From Martelella radicis (GTDB taxonomy: Bacteria; Pseudomonadota; Alphaproteobacteria; Rhizobiales; Rhizobiaceae), in assembly GCF_014196625.1 (NCBI RefSeq), contig NZ_JACIDZ010000010.1, positions 62,001 through 126,000 of the forward strand: a DNA stretch of 64,000 bases, given 5' to 3'. Within the stretch, counting starts at the first letter, position 1, and each line of letters begins with the position of its first letter. Positions 7,902 through 15,880 of this stretch are shown piece by piece. The notes beneath the pieces were generated by a model. It was given only the letters and a program-made list of their open reading frames with translations. It did not search any database and was not told the origin of the DNA. The translations under genes were made by a program, and so were the position numbers.

Positions 7902-9053
7902 ATGGTACTACACGATCTCATCTCCTACGAAGTCCTCCGCGTGATCTGGTGGTTGCTGCTCGGCGTCCTGCTGATCGGCTTCGCCATCATGGACGGCTTC
8001 GACCTCGGCACGGCAACGCTTCTGCCTTTCGTTGCCAAGGGTGACACCGAACGCCGCATCGTCGTCAACACGGTCGGCCCGGTCTGGGAAGGCAACCAGG
8101 TGTGGCTCATCCTCGGCGGCGGCGCCATCTTCGCCGCCTGGCCGGCGATCTACGCCGTATCCTTCTCGGGCTTCTATCTGGCGATGTTCGCGATCCTGTT
8201 CGCGCTCATCCTGCGCCCGGTCGGCTTCAAGTATCGCTCCAAGCGCGAAAGCGCCACCTGGCGCAACACCTGGGACTGGCTGCTGTTCATCGGCGGCTTC
8301 GTACCGACGCTGATCTTCGGCGTGGCGCTCGGCAATGTGCTGCAGGGCGTTCCCTTCCGGCTCGATGACGACCTTCGCATCTTCTACGACGGTTCGTTCT
8401 TCGGCCTGTTGAACCCCTTCGCGCTACTTGCCGGTCTGGTCTGCGTTGCCATGCTCGTCATGCATGGTGCGGCCTACCTGTCGACCAAGACGGAAGGCCC
8501 GATCAACGACCGCGCCCGCGCCTATGGCTCGGTCTCCGCGCTCGCGCTGATCGTGCTGTTCGCGCTTGCCGGCGTCTGGCTCTATTACGGCATTGATGGT
8601 TACGCCTATACCGGCGCCGTCGATGCTGCAGGCCCCTCGAACCCGCTGCTGAACGATGTTGCCCGTGAACAGGGCGCCTGGTTCGTCAACTACGGCCGCT
8701 ATCCGTGGATGATGCTGGCGCCTGCGCTCGGCTTCCTCGGTGCGATCGGCGCCTTCATTGGGTTGAAAGGCTCGAAGCCTGCGCTTGCCATGCTGTCGTC
8801 CTCGGCTGCCGTGTTCGGCGTCGTGGCAACGCCCGGCGTCGCGATGTTCCCCTTCATCCTGCCGTCGTCGGAGCAGCCCGCTGCCAGCCTGACGGCCTGG
8901 GATTCATCGTCGAGCCACCTGACGCTGTTCATCATGCTGGTCTGCGCCGTCATCTTCGTGCCGATCATCCTCGCCTACACGTCGTGGGTCTTCCACATCA
9001 TGTGGGGCAAGGTGACCGACAAGGACATCAACGGCGGCGGACACGCCTATTGA
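7902..9053 (+). CDS. cydB: Cytochrome bd ubiquinol oxidase subunit II
   Basis: A 383-residue protein with about nine membrane segments, starting six bases after cydA. The early GFAIMDGFDLG motif and WEGNQVWLI are hallmarks of CydB. It forms the CydAB heterodimer in the inner membrane. The tight spacing and the CydX frame downstream make a normal cydABX unit. Confidence 0.96.
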   Translation: MVLHDLISYEVLRVIWWLLLGVLLIGFAIMDGFDLGTATLLPFVAKGDTERRIVVNTVGPVWEGNQVWLILGGGAIFAAWPAIYAVSFSGFYLAMFAILFALILRPVGFKYRSKRESATWRNTWDWLLFIGGFVPTLIFGVALGNVLQGVPFRLDDDLRIFYDGSFFGLLNPFALLAGLVCVAMLVMHGAAYLSTKTEGPINDRARAYGSVSALALIVLFALAGVWLYYGIDGYAYTGAVDAAGPSNPLLNDVAREQGAWFVNYGRYPWMMLAPALGFLGAIGAFIGLKGSKPALAMLSSSAAVFGVVATPGVAMFPFILPSSEQPAASLTAWDSSSSHLTLFIMLVCAVIFVPIILAYTSWVFHIMWGKVTDKDINGGGHAY

Positions 9054-9116
9054 TCAATGCGGCCGGGCCCCGCCTGAAAACGAGGCCCGCCCCGATCGAA
9101 ACATAAGGAGTTTCAA

Positions 9117-9239
9117 ATGTGGTATTTCGCATGGATCCTAGGCCTGCCGCTCGCAGCACTCTTCGCGGTGCTCAACGCCATGTGGTATGAGCTTATGGAC
9201 GACCGCGCCAAGGAGCGCCAGAACCAGAGCCAGGGCTGA
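9117..9239 (+). CDS. cydX: Cytochrome bd oxidase small subunit CydX
   Basis: A 40-residue frame beginning MWYFAWILGLPLA and ending in a charged tail (DDRAKERQNQSQG). This is the CydX pattern: one membrane helix with an N-terminal Met-Trp-Tyr-Phe start and a conserved glutamate after the helix (WYEL). CydX stabilises the haem site of CydAB. A strong AAGGAG lies six bases before the ATG. It is 63 bp after cydB and is closed by a terminator. Confidence 0.92.
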   Translation: MWYFAWILGLPLAALFAVLNAMWYELMDDRAKERQNQSQG

Positions 9240-9261
9240 TCAGCCCCCTGCCGCAATGAAC

Positions 9262-9303
9262 GAAGCCCGGGCTTGCCAAACGCAAGGCCCGGGCTTCTTA
9301 TTT
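9262..9303 (+). terminator. Rho-independent terminator of the cyd operon
   Basis: An 11-bp G+C-rich stem pairs 9262-9272 with 9287-9297 and is followed by TTATTTC. It lies just after cydX and before a convergent gene, and so marks the end of the gbsR-cydDCABX unit. Confidence 0.8.
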
Positions 9304-9330
9304 CGTGTTCCATCCTGAATGGCGCGGGAG

Positions 9331-9942
9331 CTACAGCCGTCGGCCCGCCAGGTCGTTTTCGGTATTGTCCACATAGGCGCCGACATCCCGGTCGGCCGGA
9401 TAGAAGTCGAGATAGCGCCGCCAGACCTGGAGTGCGGCTTCCGGCCTTCCCGTCCGGTCGAGAATCGTCGCCATCAGGCCGAGGCCGCCGAAATCGCGCG
9501 GCTCCAGTTTCAGCGCGCTGCCGATATCGTCCATCGCCCGGTTGAAATCGCCGTGAGTGTAGTGGATCACGGCCCGCTTGCGGTAGGCGGCCGGCTCATC
9601 GGGACGGAGCGCGATTGCTTCCGACAGGAAATCAAGCGCTGCGGCCGTGCGGCCATCCGCCTCCGCCTCATCCGACCATTTGATCAGGAGCGATACAGTC
9701 GCACTCGGCGAGCGGTCGAGATAGTCGTCAATGTCCTTGGCGAAGACTGCTGCGAGATCGGGGTCGCGCGTTCGCGAGAGCTTGCGGTACATCGCATCCA
9801 GCGGATCGGAAGGAGTTTCGACCGAGGACGCCTCGCCACCATCCGTCTGCGCATGAGCCGACAGGCCCGCGAGAGGCACGAGCAGGAACATGGTCAGAAA
9901 GGCAGGCACAAAAAAACGCATGACGGGATGGTATCCCGTCAT
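9331..9942 (-). CDS. Periplasmic tetratricopeptide-repeat protein
   Basis: A 203-residue protein with a signal peptide (about residues 8-31, ending SAHA) and three TPR-like helical pairs between about residues 90 and 190. An example is the repeat with ALDFLSEAIALRPDEPAAYR. TPRs mediate protein contacts, and nothing here gives a specific partner. Two starts are possible, ATG 9942 and ATG 9921. The second gives a more normal signal peptide; the first has a GAAG upstream. Both lie in the perfect 25-bp palindromic element 9919-9943, which may hide the ribosome site. Confidence 0.75.
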   Translation of the reverse strand: MTGYHPVMRFFVPAFLTMFLLVPLAGLSAHAQTDGGEASSVETPSDPLDAMYRKLSRTRDPDLAAVFAKDIDDYLDRSPSATVSLLIKWSDEAEADGRTAAALDFLSEAIALRPDEPAAYRKRAVIHYTHGDFNRAMDDIGSALKLEPRDFGGLGLMATILDRTGRPEAALQVWRRYLDFYPADRDVGAYVDNTENDLAGRRL

Positions 9943-9943
9943 G
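9919..9943. promoter_or_regulatory. Perfect inverted repeat over the start codons of the TPR gene
   Basis: CATGACGGGAT (9919-9929) and ATCCCGTCATG (9933-9943) form an 11-bp perfect inverted repeat with a 3-base loop. Because of the symmetry, both arms contain an ATG of the minus-strand gene. The element could be an operator, or an mRNA hairpin that controls initiation. Confidence 0.5.
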
Positions 9944-9997
9944 GCGAAACTTCAAACAGATAATGCCCCGGGCCGATCACGGACCGGTGAGCCACAC

Positions 9998-10123
9998 TCA
10001 GCCCTGACGGGCCTTGAAGCGCGGGTTCTGCTTGTTGATGATATATACACGGCCCTTGCGGCGCACCAGACGGTTTTCCCGGTGACGGGACTTGAGCGCC
10101 TTGAGCGAATTCTTGATCTTCAT
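9998..10123 (-). CDS. rpmJ: 50S ribosomal protein L36
   Basis: A 41-residue basic protein starting [14 protein letters not shown] and containing the ribosomal L36 core ([21 protein letters not shown]). The zinc-binding cysteines of the ancestral form are absent, so this is the zinc-independent type common in alphaproteobacteria. It stands alone on the minus strand, as often in rhizobia, between the TPR gene and purK. Confidence 0.93.
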   Translation of the reverse strand: MKIKNSLKALKSRHRENRLVRRKGRVYIINKQNPRFKARQG

Positions 10124-10188
10124 GTTTTCGATCCGCTGTTTGTGCCGCTCTCGACTGATCAGTAAAGGCGGTCTGTTTCAACATTCAA

Positions 10189-10213
10189 AAGCGCGCCGGA
10201 ATGGGGCGCGCTT
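10189..10213 (-). terminator. Terminator downstream of purEK
   Basis: AAGCGCGC (10189-10196) pairs with GCGCGCTT (10206-10213). On the minus strand the stem is followed by a short T-rich stretch. It lies between the purK stop and the rpmJ start. Confidence 0.7.
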
Positions 10214-10250
10214 GGCTGTGGCCGGTACCTAGCGAAAGGACGGGCGAAAG

Positions 10251-11324
10251 TCAACCGTTCCGGCCGCTTTCCTGGCGCTGAAGCACGGTGACGTGTCCCA
10301 TTTTTCGCCCGGGCCGGGTTTCGGCTTTTCCGTAAAGATGCACCAGCGCGCCCGGCGTCGTCATGTAGCGCGGAATATCCTCCATATCATCGCCGATGAT
10401 GTTGTGCATCACACAGTCACTGTGGCGAAGAGGATTGATCAGCGGCAGGCCACAAACGGCGCGGATATGCTGCTCGAACTGAGAAATTACGCAGGCCGCC
10501 TCGCTCCAGTGACCGGAATTATGGACGCGCGGCGCAAATTCATTGGCAAGCAGCCGTCCGTCGCGCGCAACGAACAGTTCAAGGCCCGCCACGCCGACAT
10601 ATTCCAGCGCCGAGAGCAGTTTTTCGGCGGCGATCTTTGCCTTCTCGATCACGTCATCGTCAACCCGCGCCGGCACGCGCGAGACCCTCAGAATGCCGCC
10701 GCTGTGCTCATTCTCGGCCGGATCGAACGAGACGACGCTGCCATCCATGCCGCGCGCGGCAATGATGGAGATTTCGCAGGCGAAGTCGATCCATTCCTCG
10801 AAGATCGCCGGCGCGCCGGCAAGCGCCTCAAAGGCGGCGTCAGCATCGTCGCCTTCGCCCGCAAACACCCATTGCCCCTTGCCGTCATAGCCGAAACGGC
10901 GGGTCTTCAGCACACCGCGCCCTCCGAAGAGTTGCAGCGCCGCATCGAGATCGGCGCGGGTATCGACGGCGTGGAACCCGGCGGTCGGAATGCCGCAATC
11001 GTTGAGGAAGGCCTTCTCGGCGAGCCGATCCTGCGAGATCGAAAGCGCGCGCGCCGGCGGATAGACGGGCCGCTCGGCGGCAAGCCGAGCCGCGCTCTTT
11101 TCCGGTACGTTTTCGAATTCATAAGTGATGACGTCGCAATGAGCGGCGAGTTCGTCCAGCGCCCGATCGTCATCATAGGCCGCCACGATATGGTCGTTTG
11201 CGACTTGCGCCGCAGGGCAATGAGGGTCGGGCTCCAGGATGATGGTGCGGATCGAGAGCCGGGCCGCTGCCATGGACAGCATGCGGCCGAGCTGGCCGCC
11301 GCCGATAATGCCGATCGTTCTCAT
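10251..11324 (-). CDS. purK: N5-carboxyaminoimidazole ribonucleotide synthase
   Basis: A 357-residue ATP-grasp enzyme starting MRTIGIIGGGQLGRM, the standard PurK N-terminus. It makes N5-CAIR from AIR, bicarbonate and ATP in purine synthesis. A longer frame extends back to 11405, inside purE. I chose the ATG at 11324 because of the nucleotide-binding GIIGGGQLG motif and because it is four bases after the purE stop with AAGGACGA upstream. YEFENVP and the later EFAPRVHNSGHW motif are typical of the family. It is the second gene of a purE-purK operon. Confidence 0.95.
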   Translation of the reverse strand: MRTIGIIGGGQLGRMLSMAAARLSIRTIILEPDPHCPAAQVANDHIVAAYDDDRALDELAAHCDVITYEFENVPEKSAARLAAERPVYPPARALSISQDRLAEKAFLNDCGIPTAGFHAVDTRADLDAALQLFGGRGVLKTRRFGYDGKGQWVFAGEGDDADAAFEALAGAPAIFEEWIDFACEISIIAARGMDGSVVSFDPAENEHSGGILRVSRVPARVDDDVIEKAKIAAEKLLSALEYVGVAGLELFVARDGRLLANEFAPRVHNSGHWSEAACVISQFEQHIRAVCGLPLINPLRHSDCVMHNIIGDDMEDIPRYMTTPGALVHLYGKAETRPGRKMGHVTVLQRQESGRNG

Positions 11325-11328
11325 GGGC

Positions 11329-11832
11329 CTATTCGTCCTTGTCGATGGGATATTCTGCGACATGGGCCGCCTGGCGGGCGCGATAGTCATCGAGCCTGCC
11401 GGCAAGTTCCGGGTCCGTCAGCGCCAGCACGGCGGCGGCAAGCAGCGCCGCGTTGACGGCGCCGGCCCTGCCGATTGCCAGCGTTCCCACAGGTACGCCC
11501 GCGGGCATCTGCACGATCGAAAGCAGGCTGTCCTGACCGGAAAGCGCGCGCGACTGCACAGGCACGCCGAACACCGGAAGCGGCGTCAGCGCGGCCAGCA
11601 TGCCCGGCAGGTGGGCGGCTCCGCCCGCGCCGGCGATGATGATCTGGAAACCCTCGGCGCGCGCACCGCGGGCAAAATCATAGAGCCGGTCAGGCGTGCG
11701 GTGGGCGGAGACGATGCGTGCATCATAGTCGACATCGAGGATGTCGAGCGTGTCGGCGGCGTTCTTCATCGTTTCCCAGTCGGACTGGGAGCCCATGACG
11801 ATGGCGACTTTCGGGTTCATGATCGGGCTCAT
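11329..11832 (-). CDS. purE: 5-(carboxyamino)imidazole ribonucleotide mutase
   Basis: A class I PurE of about 167 residues. [11 protein letters not shown], the SAHRTPDRL motif with the catalytic His, and [12 protein letters not shown] are all present. It converts N5-CAIR to CAIR. The frame is open back to 11886. ATG 11832 has GGAAGG three bases before it, and ATG 11820 gives a compact [12 protein letters not shown] start. I prefer 11832 only slightly. It is followed directly by purK. Confidence 0.92.
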   Translation of the reverse strand: MSPIMNPKVAIVMGSQSDWETMKNAADTLDILDVDYDARIVSAHRTPDRLYDFARGARAEGFQIIIAGAGGAAHLPGMLAALTPLPVFGVPVQSRALSGQDSLLSIVQMPAGVPVGTLAIGRAGAVNAALLAAAVLALTDPELAGRLDDYRARQAAHVAEYPIDKDE

Positions 11833-12097
11833 CGGCCTTCCGTTTCGGTCGTGGTTCCAGTTCTGGCGAAACCGGGACGCGGTCAAGTGCAGCCGGAGCC
11901 GGCCCGAAAGCCCTTAGCATCATTCGATTTCGGTGAAAAGCAAGCGATTGCGGCATGACAGCGCAGACATTGAAAATGCCGCCGGAAAATCACATTTCCG
12001 CCTTCGACAAGCGTCACGAAACATGGCATGATTTTTTTTCAAATTGATGACGAGGCGCCGCGTCCTGCGGCGATAAACAAAGGAAGGACGTGCGAAA

Positions 12098-12271
12098 ATG
12101 ACAGTTCAGACCCACCTTGCCGCCCTGGAGGAAAAACACTCCGCGCTCGAAAAAGAGCTGCAGAGCGTGATGTCCTCGCCGTCAAGCCATGATGAGGAAA
12201 TCGCCGAACTCAAACGCAAGAAGCTTCAGCTCAAGGACGAGATCGAGCGCCTTCAGCATTCGGCCAACTGA
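12098..12271 (+). CDS. Small DUF465/YdcH-like coiled-coil protein
   Basis: A 57-residue, highly charged helical protein starting MTVQTHLAALEEKHSAL and ending with the pattern KRKKLQLKDEIERL. Two helices linked by a serine-rich turn fit the DUF465 (YdcH/SlyX-like) family, which is widespread in alphaproteobacteria with no firm function. A GGAAGG ribosome site is about ten bases upstream, and a strong terminator follows after 26 bp, so it is a single-gene transcript divergent from purE. Confidence 0.85.
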   Translation: MTVQTHLAALEEKHSALEKELQSVMSSPSSHDEEIAELKRKKLQLKDEIERLQHSAN

Positions 12272-12297
12272 TCACAACGCCTTTCCACTATGTGCTG

Positions 12298-12326
12298 CGC
12301 CCCGGGTCTCGCCGGGGCGTTTTTTT
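12298..12326 (+). terminator. Strong rho-independent terminator after the DUF465 gene
   Basis: An 8-bp stem (CGCCCCGG at 12298-12305 with CCGGGGCG at 12312-12319) is followed directly by seven T residues. Confidence 0.9.
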
Positions 12327-12370
12327 GCGCGGTTCCGGGAAGCCCTCCCTGACGCTTCCGGCTTCCGGCC

Positions 12371-12715
12371 TCAGGTCTCTTCCGCCTTCTTCATCACGCC
12401 GACCCGCAGCATCACTTCGCGGGGAATGTCATAGGTCGATGTCAGGTGGTGGTCGGTCTTAAGACCCAGATAGTCCCGCTGGATGAACAGCGCGAAGGCC
12501 CGATCCGCCGCCGCCTGCACCAGTTCATCGCGATCCTGGTTGGAGCCCGGCGTTTCGTCATGCCGCTTCAAAGCGGCAAGCGCCTCTTCCAGCCTGCGTC
12601 CGATCCGCCCCAGCGCCTGCGCCGTCTCCTGCATGATCTCGTATTGCAGGGCGTCGAGCTGGGGGTCCAGCGGTCTGCTGTTGGTTCCCTGAAGTATCGG
12701 CGTCTTTGTGGCCAT
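12371..12715 (-). CDS. Conserved hypothetical protein (possibly DUF6665)
   Basis: A 114-residue soluble protein starting MATKTPILQG. It is mostly helical (LDALQYEIMQETAQALGRIG, then a charged helix with RRLEEALAALKRH) and ends with YDIPREVMLRVG. I recall similar small Rhizobiales proteins filed as DUF6665, but this is from memory and not checked. The start at 12715 has AAGGACAG upstream. A longer frame to 12775 lacks such a site. It lies downstream of the rpsA terminator on the same strand and probably has its own promoter. Confidence 0.65.
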   Translation of the reverse strand: MATKTPILQGTNSRPLDPQLDALQYEIMQETAQALGRIGRRLEEALAALKRHDETPGSNQDRDELVQAAADRAFALFIQRDYLGLKTDHHLTSTYDIPREVMLRVGVMKKAEET

Positions 12716-12857
12716 GATGCTGTCCTTGTGTCTTTCCTTCAACATCGGAAACACAAAGCCCAAGATCAAGCGCAACGGAGAACAAAGAGCAGAACCGGGT
12801 TGCCGTCGGTCTCGGTGGGAACATTGTTTCCCCTTTGGAAAGGATCATCTCCGGACC

Positions 12858-12893
12858 AAAAAGAAAAACCGCCGGGCGTTGCCACCCGGCGGC
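12858..12893 (-). terminator. rpsA terminator
   Basis: CCGCCGGG (12869-12876) pairs with CCCGGCGG (12885-12892). On the minus strand the stem is followed by TTTTTCTTTTT. Confidence 0.88.
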
Positions 12894-12921
12894 TTGAACT
12901 CAGTCAGTGCAAGCGGAACGC

Positions 12922-14628
12922 TTACTGGTCGTCGCGGTTCTTCAGAGCCGCGCCCAGGATGTCGCCGAGCGAAGCGCCGCTGTCGGACGAACCGAACTGT
13001 GCGACGGCTTCCTTCTCCTCGGCGATTTCAAGCGCCTTGATGGAGAGCATGACCTTGCGGTCGCGCTTGGAGAAGTTGGTGACGCGGGCGTCGAAGACCT
13101 GGCCGACGGAGAAACGCTCGGGGCGCTGCTCGTCGCGGTCGCGGGCGAGGTCCGAACGGCGGATGAAGGCCGAAATGTCGTCGTGGTTGACGAGCTTGAC
13201 CTCGACGCCGCCGTCGTTGACGGCCGTGACTTCGCAGGACACGACAGCACCCTTGCGCAGATCGCCGGAAGCAGCGGCTTCCGTCAGCGAATCCTTGCCG
13301 AGCTGCTTGATGCCGAGCGAGATGCGTTCCTTGTCGATATCGACATCGAGAACGACAGCCTTGACGACGTCACCCTTGTTGTACTCCTCGATGACCTGCT
13401 CGCCCGGACGGTTCCAGTCGAGATCGGAAAGGTGAACCATGCCGTCGACATCGCCTTCGAGACCGATGAACAGGCCGAATTCGGTCTTGTTCTTGATCTC
13501 GCCTTCGACAACCGTGCCGGACGGATGCGAGAAGGAGAAGGCTTCCCACGGATTTTCGAGCGTCTGCTTGAGGCCGAGCGAAATGCGGCGCTTGGCCGGA
13601 TCGACTTCGAGCACGACGACATCGACATCCTGCGTGGTCGACAGGATCTTGCCGGGGTGAACGTTCTTCTTGGTCCAGGACATTTCCGAGATGTGGATCA
13701 GGCCTTCGATGCCCGGCTCCAGCTCGACGAATGCACCATAGTCGGTGATGTTCGTAACCGTACCGGAAATCTTCTTGCCTTCCGGATACTTGGCCTGGAT
13801 GCCATCCCACGGGTCCGCTTCAAGCTGCTTCATGCCGAGCGAAATGCGGTGCGTTTCCTGGTTGATGCGGATGATCTGAACCTTGACGTTCTGGCCGATG
13901 GACAGAAGCTCAGTCGGGTGGTTGACGCGACGCCATGCCATGTCGGTGACGTGCAGCAGACCGTCGATACCGCCGAGATCGACGAAGGCGCCGTAATCGG
14001 TGATGTTCTTGACAACACCTTCAACGACCTGGCCCTCTTCGAGGTTCTGGACGATTTCCGAACGCTGTTCCGCACGGCTTTCCTCAAGAACGGTCCGGCG
14101 CGAAACGACGATGTTGCCGCGGCGCTTGTCCATCTTGAGGATTTCGAACGGCTGCGGCGTGTGCATCAGCGGGGATACGTCGCGGATCGGACGGATGTCC
14201 ACCTGGGAACGCGGCAGGAAGGCGATCGCACCGTCGAGGTCAACCGTGAAGCCACCCTTGACCTGGTTGAAGATCTGACCTTCGACGCGTTCGCCGGCCT
14301 CGAACTTGGCTTCGAGCTTTACCCAGGCCTCTTCGCGACGGGCCTTCTCACGCGACAGGACAGCCTCGCCCAGCGCGTTCTCGATGCGCTCGACATAGAC
14401 TTCAACTTCGTCGCCGGCCTTCAGCTCGCCATCCTTGCCGCGCACGCCGAATTCCTTCAGCGGCACACGACCTTCGACCTTCAGGCCGACGTCGATGATG
14501 GCCATATCCTTTTCAATGGCGGTGACCAGGCCCTTGGCGACATAGCCTTCGGCAAGATCATTGTTCGCGCCGAAGGATTCCTCGAGCATTGCGGCGAAAT
14601 CGTCGCGCGTGGGGGTTTGTGCAGTCAT
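12922..14628 (-). CDS. rpsA: 30S ribosomal protein S1
   Basis: A 568-residue protein with six S1/OB-fold repeats from about residue 30 to 535, several containing the GAFVDLGGIDGLLHVTD-type core. It brings mRNA to the 30S subunit. AGGAG stands eight bases before the ATG. cmk lies just upstream on the same strand, and cmk-rpsA is a widely conserved pair. The 171-bp gap between them probably holds an rpsA promoter. A clear terminator follows. Confidence 0.97.
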   Translation of the reverse strand: MTAQTPTRDDFAAMLEESFGANNDLAEGYVAKGLVTAIEKDMAIIDVGLKVEGRVPLKEFGVRGKDGELKAGDEVEVYVERIENALGEAVLSREKARREEAWVKLEAKFEAGERVEGQIFNQVKGGFTVDLDGAIAFLPRSQVDIRPIRDVSPLMHTPQPFEILKMDKRRGNIVVSRRTVLEESRAEQRSEIVQNLEEGQVVEGVVKNITDYGAFVDLGGIDGLLHVTDMAWRRVNHPTELLSIGQNVKVQIIRINQETHRISLGMKQLEADPWDGIQAKYPEGKKISGTVTNITDYGAFVELEPGIEGLIHISEMSWTKKNVHPGKILSTTQDVDVVVLEVDPAKRRISLGLKQTLENPWEAFSFSHPSGTVVEGEIKNKTEFGLFIGLEGDVDGMVHLSDLDWNRPGEQVIEEYNKGDVVKAVVLDVDIDKERISLGIKQLGKDSLTEAAASGDLRKGAVVSCEVTAVNDGGVEVKLVNHDDISAFIRRSDLARDRDEQRPERFSVGQVFDARVTNFSKRDRKVMLSIKALEIAEEKEAVAQFGSSDSGASLGDILGAALKNRDDQ

Positions 14629-14799
14629 AAAAACTCCTGGATCGTGTCGGTCATTTCAGGCCGAGCACGCGTTGCGCCGGTGGCTGGTGTTGATCTTCGG
14701 CTGTCACTGCACCCCTCTTCGCCTCTTCCAAGGACAAAAGAGCATTCCGGCGCATGGATGCAGTGAAAACCTTCAATCGCGGAGCTTCCTCCGCATGCA

Positions 14800-15432
14800 T
14801 TAAGGGTCAAGCCGCTTGTCCACAAAGGTCAAGGCGGCCTGAAACGCGGCCTCTATACCCATTTTGGACGTATCAAGCAAGTGCGCATCGTCCGCAGGGC
14901 GCAAAGGACTGTCCTTTCGCCCCATATCGCGTTCGTCGCGACGGCGCACATCTTCGAGGATCTGCGAGAAATCGGCCTCTTCGCCCTTTGCCGTGATCTC
15001 GTCATAGCGCCGTCGGGCCCGGATCTCGGCATCGGCCGTCACATAGAGCTTCACCGGCGCATCGGGGCAGACCACTGTGCCGATGTCGCGACCGTCGAGC
15101 ACTGCGCCCTTGCCGGAGGCTGCAAAACGCCTCTGGGCATCCACCAGCGCCACGCGCACGGCGGGCATGGCCGCAACCTTCGAAGCCGCCTCGCCGATTT
15201 CATGGGCCGAGAGCACCGAACGATCGAGATGGCCAAGGTCGACGCGGGCGGCCATCTCGGCTGCGACAGCCTCGTCGTCAAGCGGTTTTCCTTCGTCAAG
15301 CAGCGCCTTGGCGGTCGCCCGGTAGGTCAACCCGGTATCAAGATGCGGAAGGCCGTAATGCCGGGCAAGCTTGCGCGCCAGCGTTCCCTTGCCGGCCGCC
15401 GCCGGCCCGTCGATTGCTATCACCAGAGCCAT
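14800..15432 (-). CDS. cmk: Cytidylate (CMP/dCMP) kinase
   Basis: A 210-residue nucleoside monophosphate kinase with P-loop GPAAAGKGT at residues 9-17, then [15 protein letters not shown] and the [13 protein letters not shown] motif for the nucleotide substrate. It makes CDP and dCDP. GGGAGAA precedes the ATG. In many rhizobia aroA lies immediately upstream of cmk; here there is a 448-bp non-coding stretch and a sulfatase on the other strand. Confidence 0.95.
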   Translation of the reverse strand: MALVIAIDGPAAAGKGTLARKLARHYGLPHLDTGLTYRATAKALLDEGKPLDDEAVAAEMAARVDLGHLDRSVLSAHEIGEAASKVAAMPAVRVALVDAQRRFAASGKGAVLDGRDIGTVVCPDAPVKLYVTADAEIRARRRYDEITAKGEEADFSQILEDVRRRDERDMGRKDSPLRPADDAHLLDTSKMGIEAAFQAALTFVDKRLDP

Positions 15433-15880
15433 TTGTTCTCCCGCTTCAGCCGGACCATTCCGCGCCTGCCGCCAAGAACGAAAACGCTCCGCCCATCAGA
15501 TGCGCGCTATGCCGGCCGCCAAGCTTATGTCCTGAAATCACGCCGGCGCTATGGATAGTGCAATGACCGGCCTTTGGCGACCCCTTTGCGGACATTCAGC
15601 TTTCCCGGCCGGAGAGAATATGCCCGCAGCATCAGGCCATTCCCCAGCGACATCACCTCCTTCGGGCATGACTTGGCGATGGAGGCCTTCCGTCCGCTTT
15701 GCCGCATATCAAATGCGCCCGAAAACAGAGCGCGACACCACCATAACACGAATTACCGGTTGAAAAATACACGGATAAGGAGAATATTGCAGACGTAGTC
15801 CGCAATGGCGTTCAATTCAAAAAAGACAGCGCCAGCGGGGATATCTGCGGAAACATCAATCAGGATCTTCGGAGGGAAGC
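15433..15880. other. Non-coding stretch between cmk and the sulfatase
   Basis: This is a 448-bp gap between divergent genes. Short open frames here have no ribosome site and no recognisable protein pattern. I see no trace of aroA, which often occupies this side of cmk. The right part (about 15760-15790) is AT-rich and may hold the sulfatase promoter. Confidence 0.5.

Noticed and set aside
12907-14766. A 619-codon open frame on the plus strand
   Set aside because: It is antisense to rpsA, whose six S1 repeats are unmistakable; its apparent repeats are only mirror images of those.
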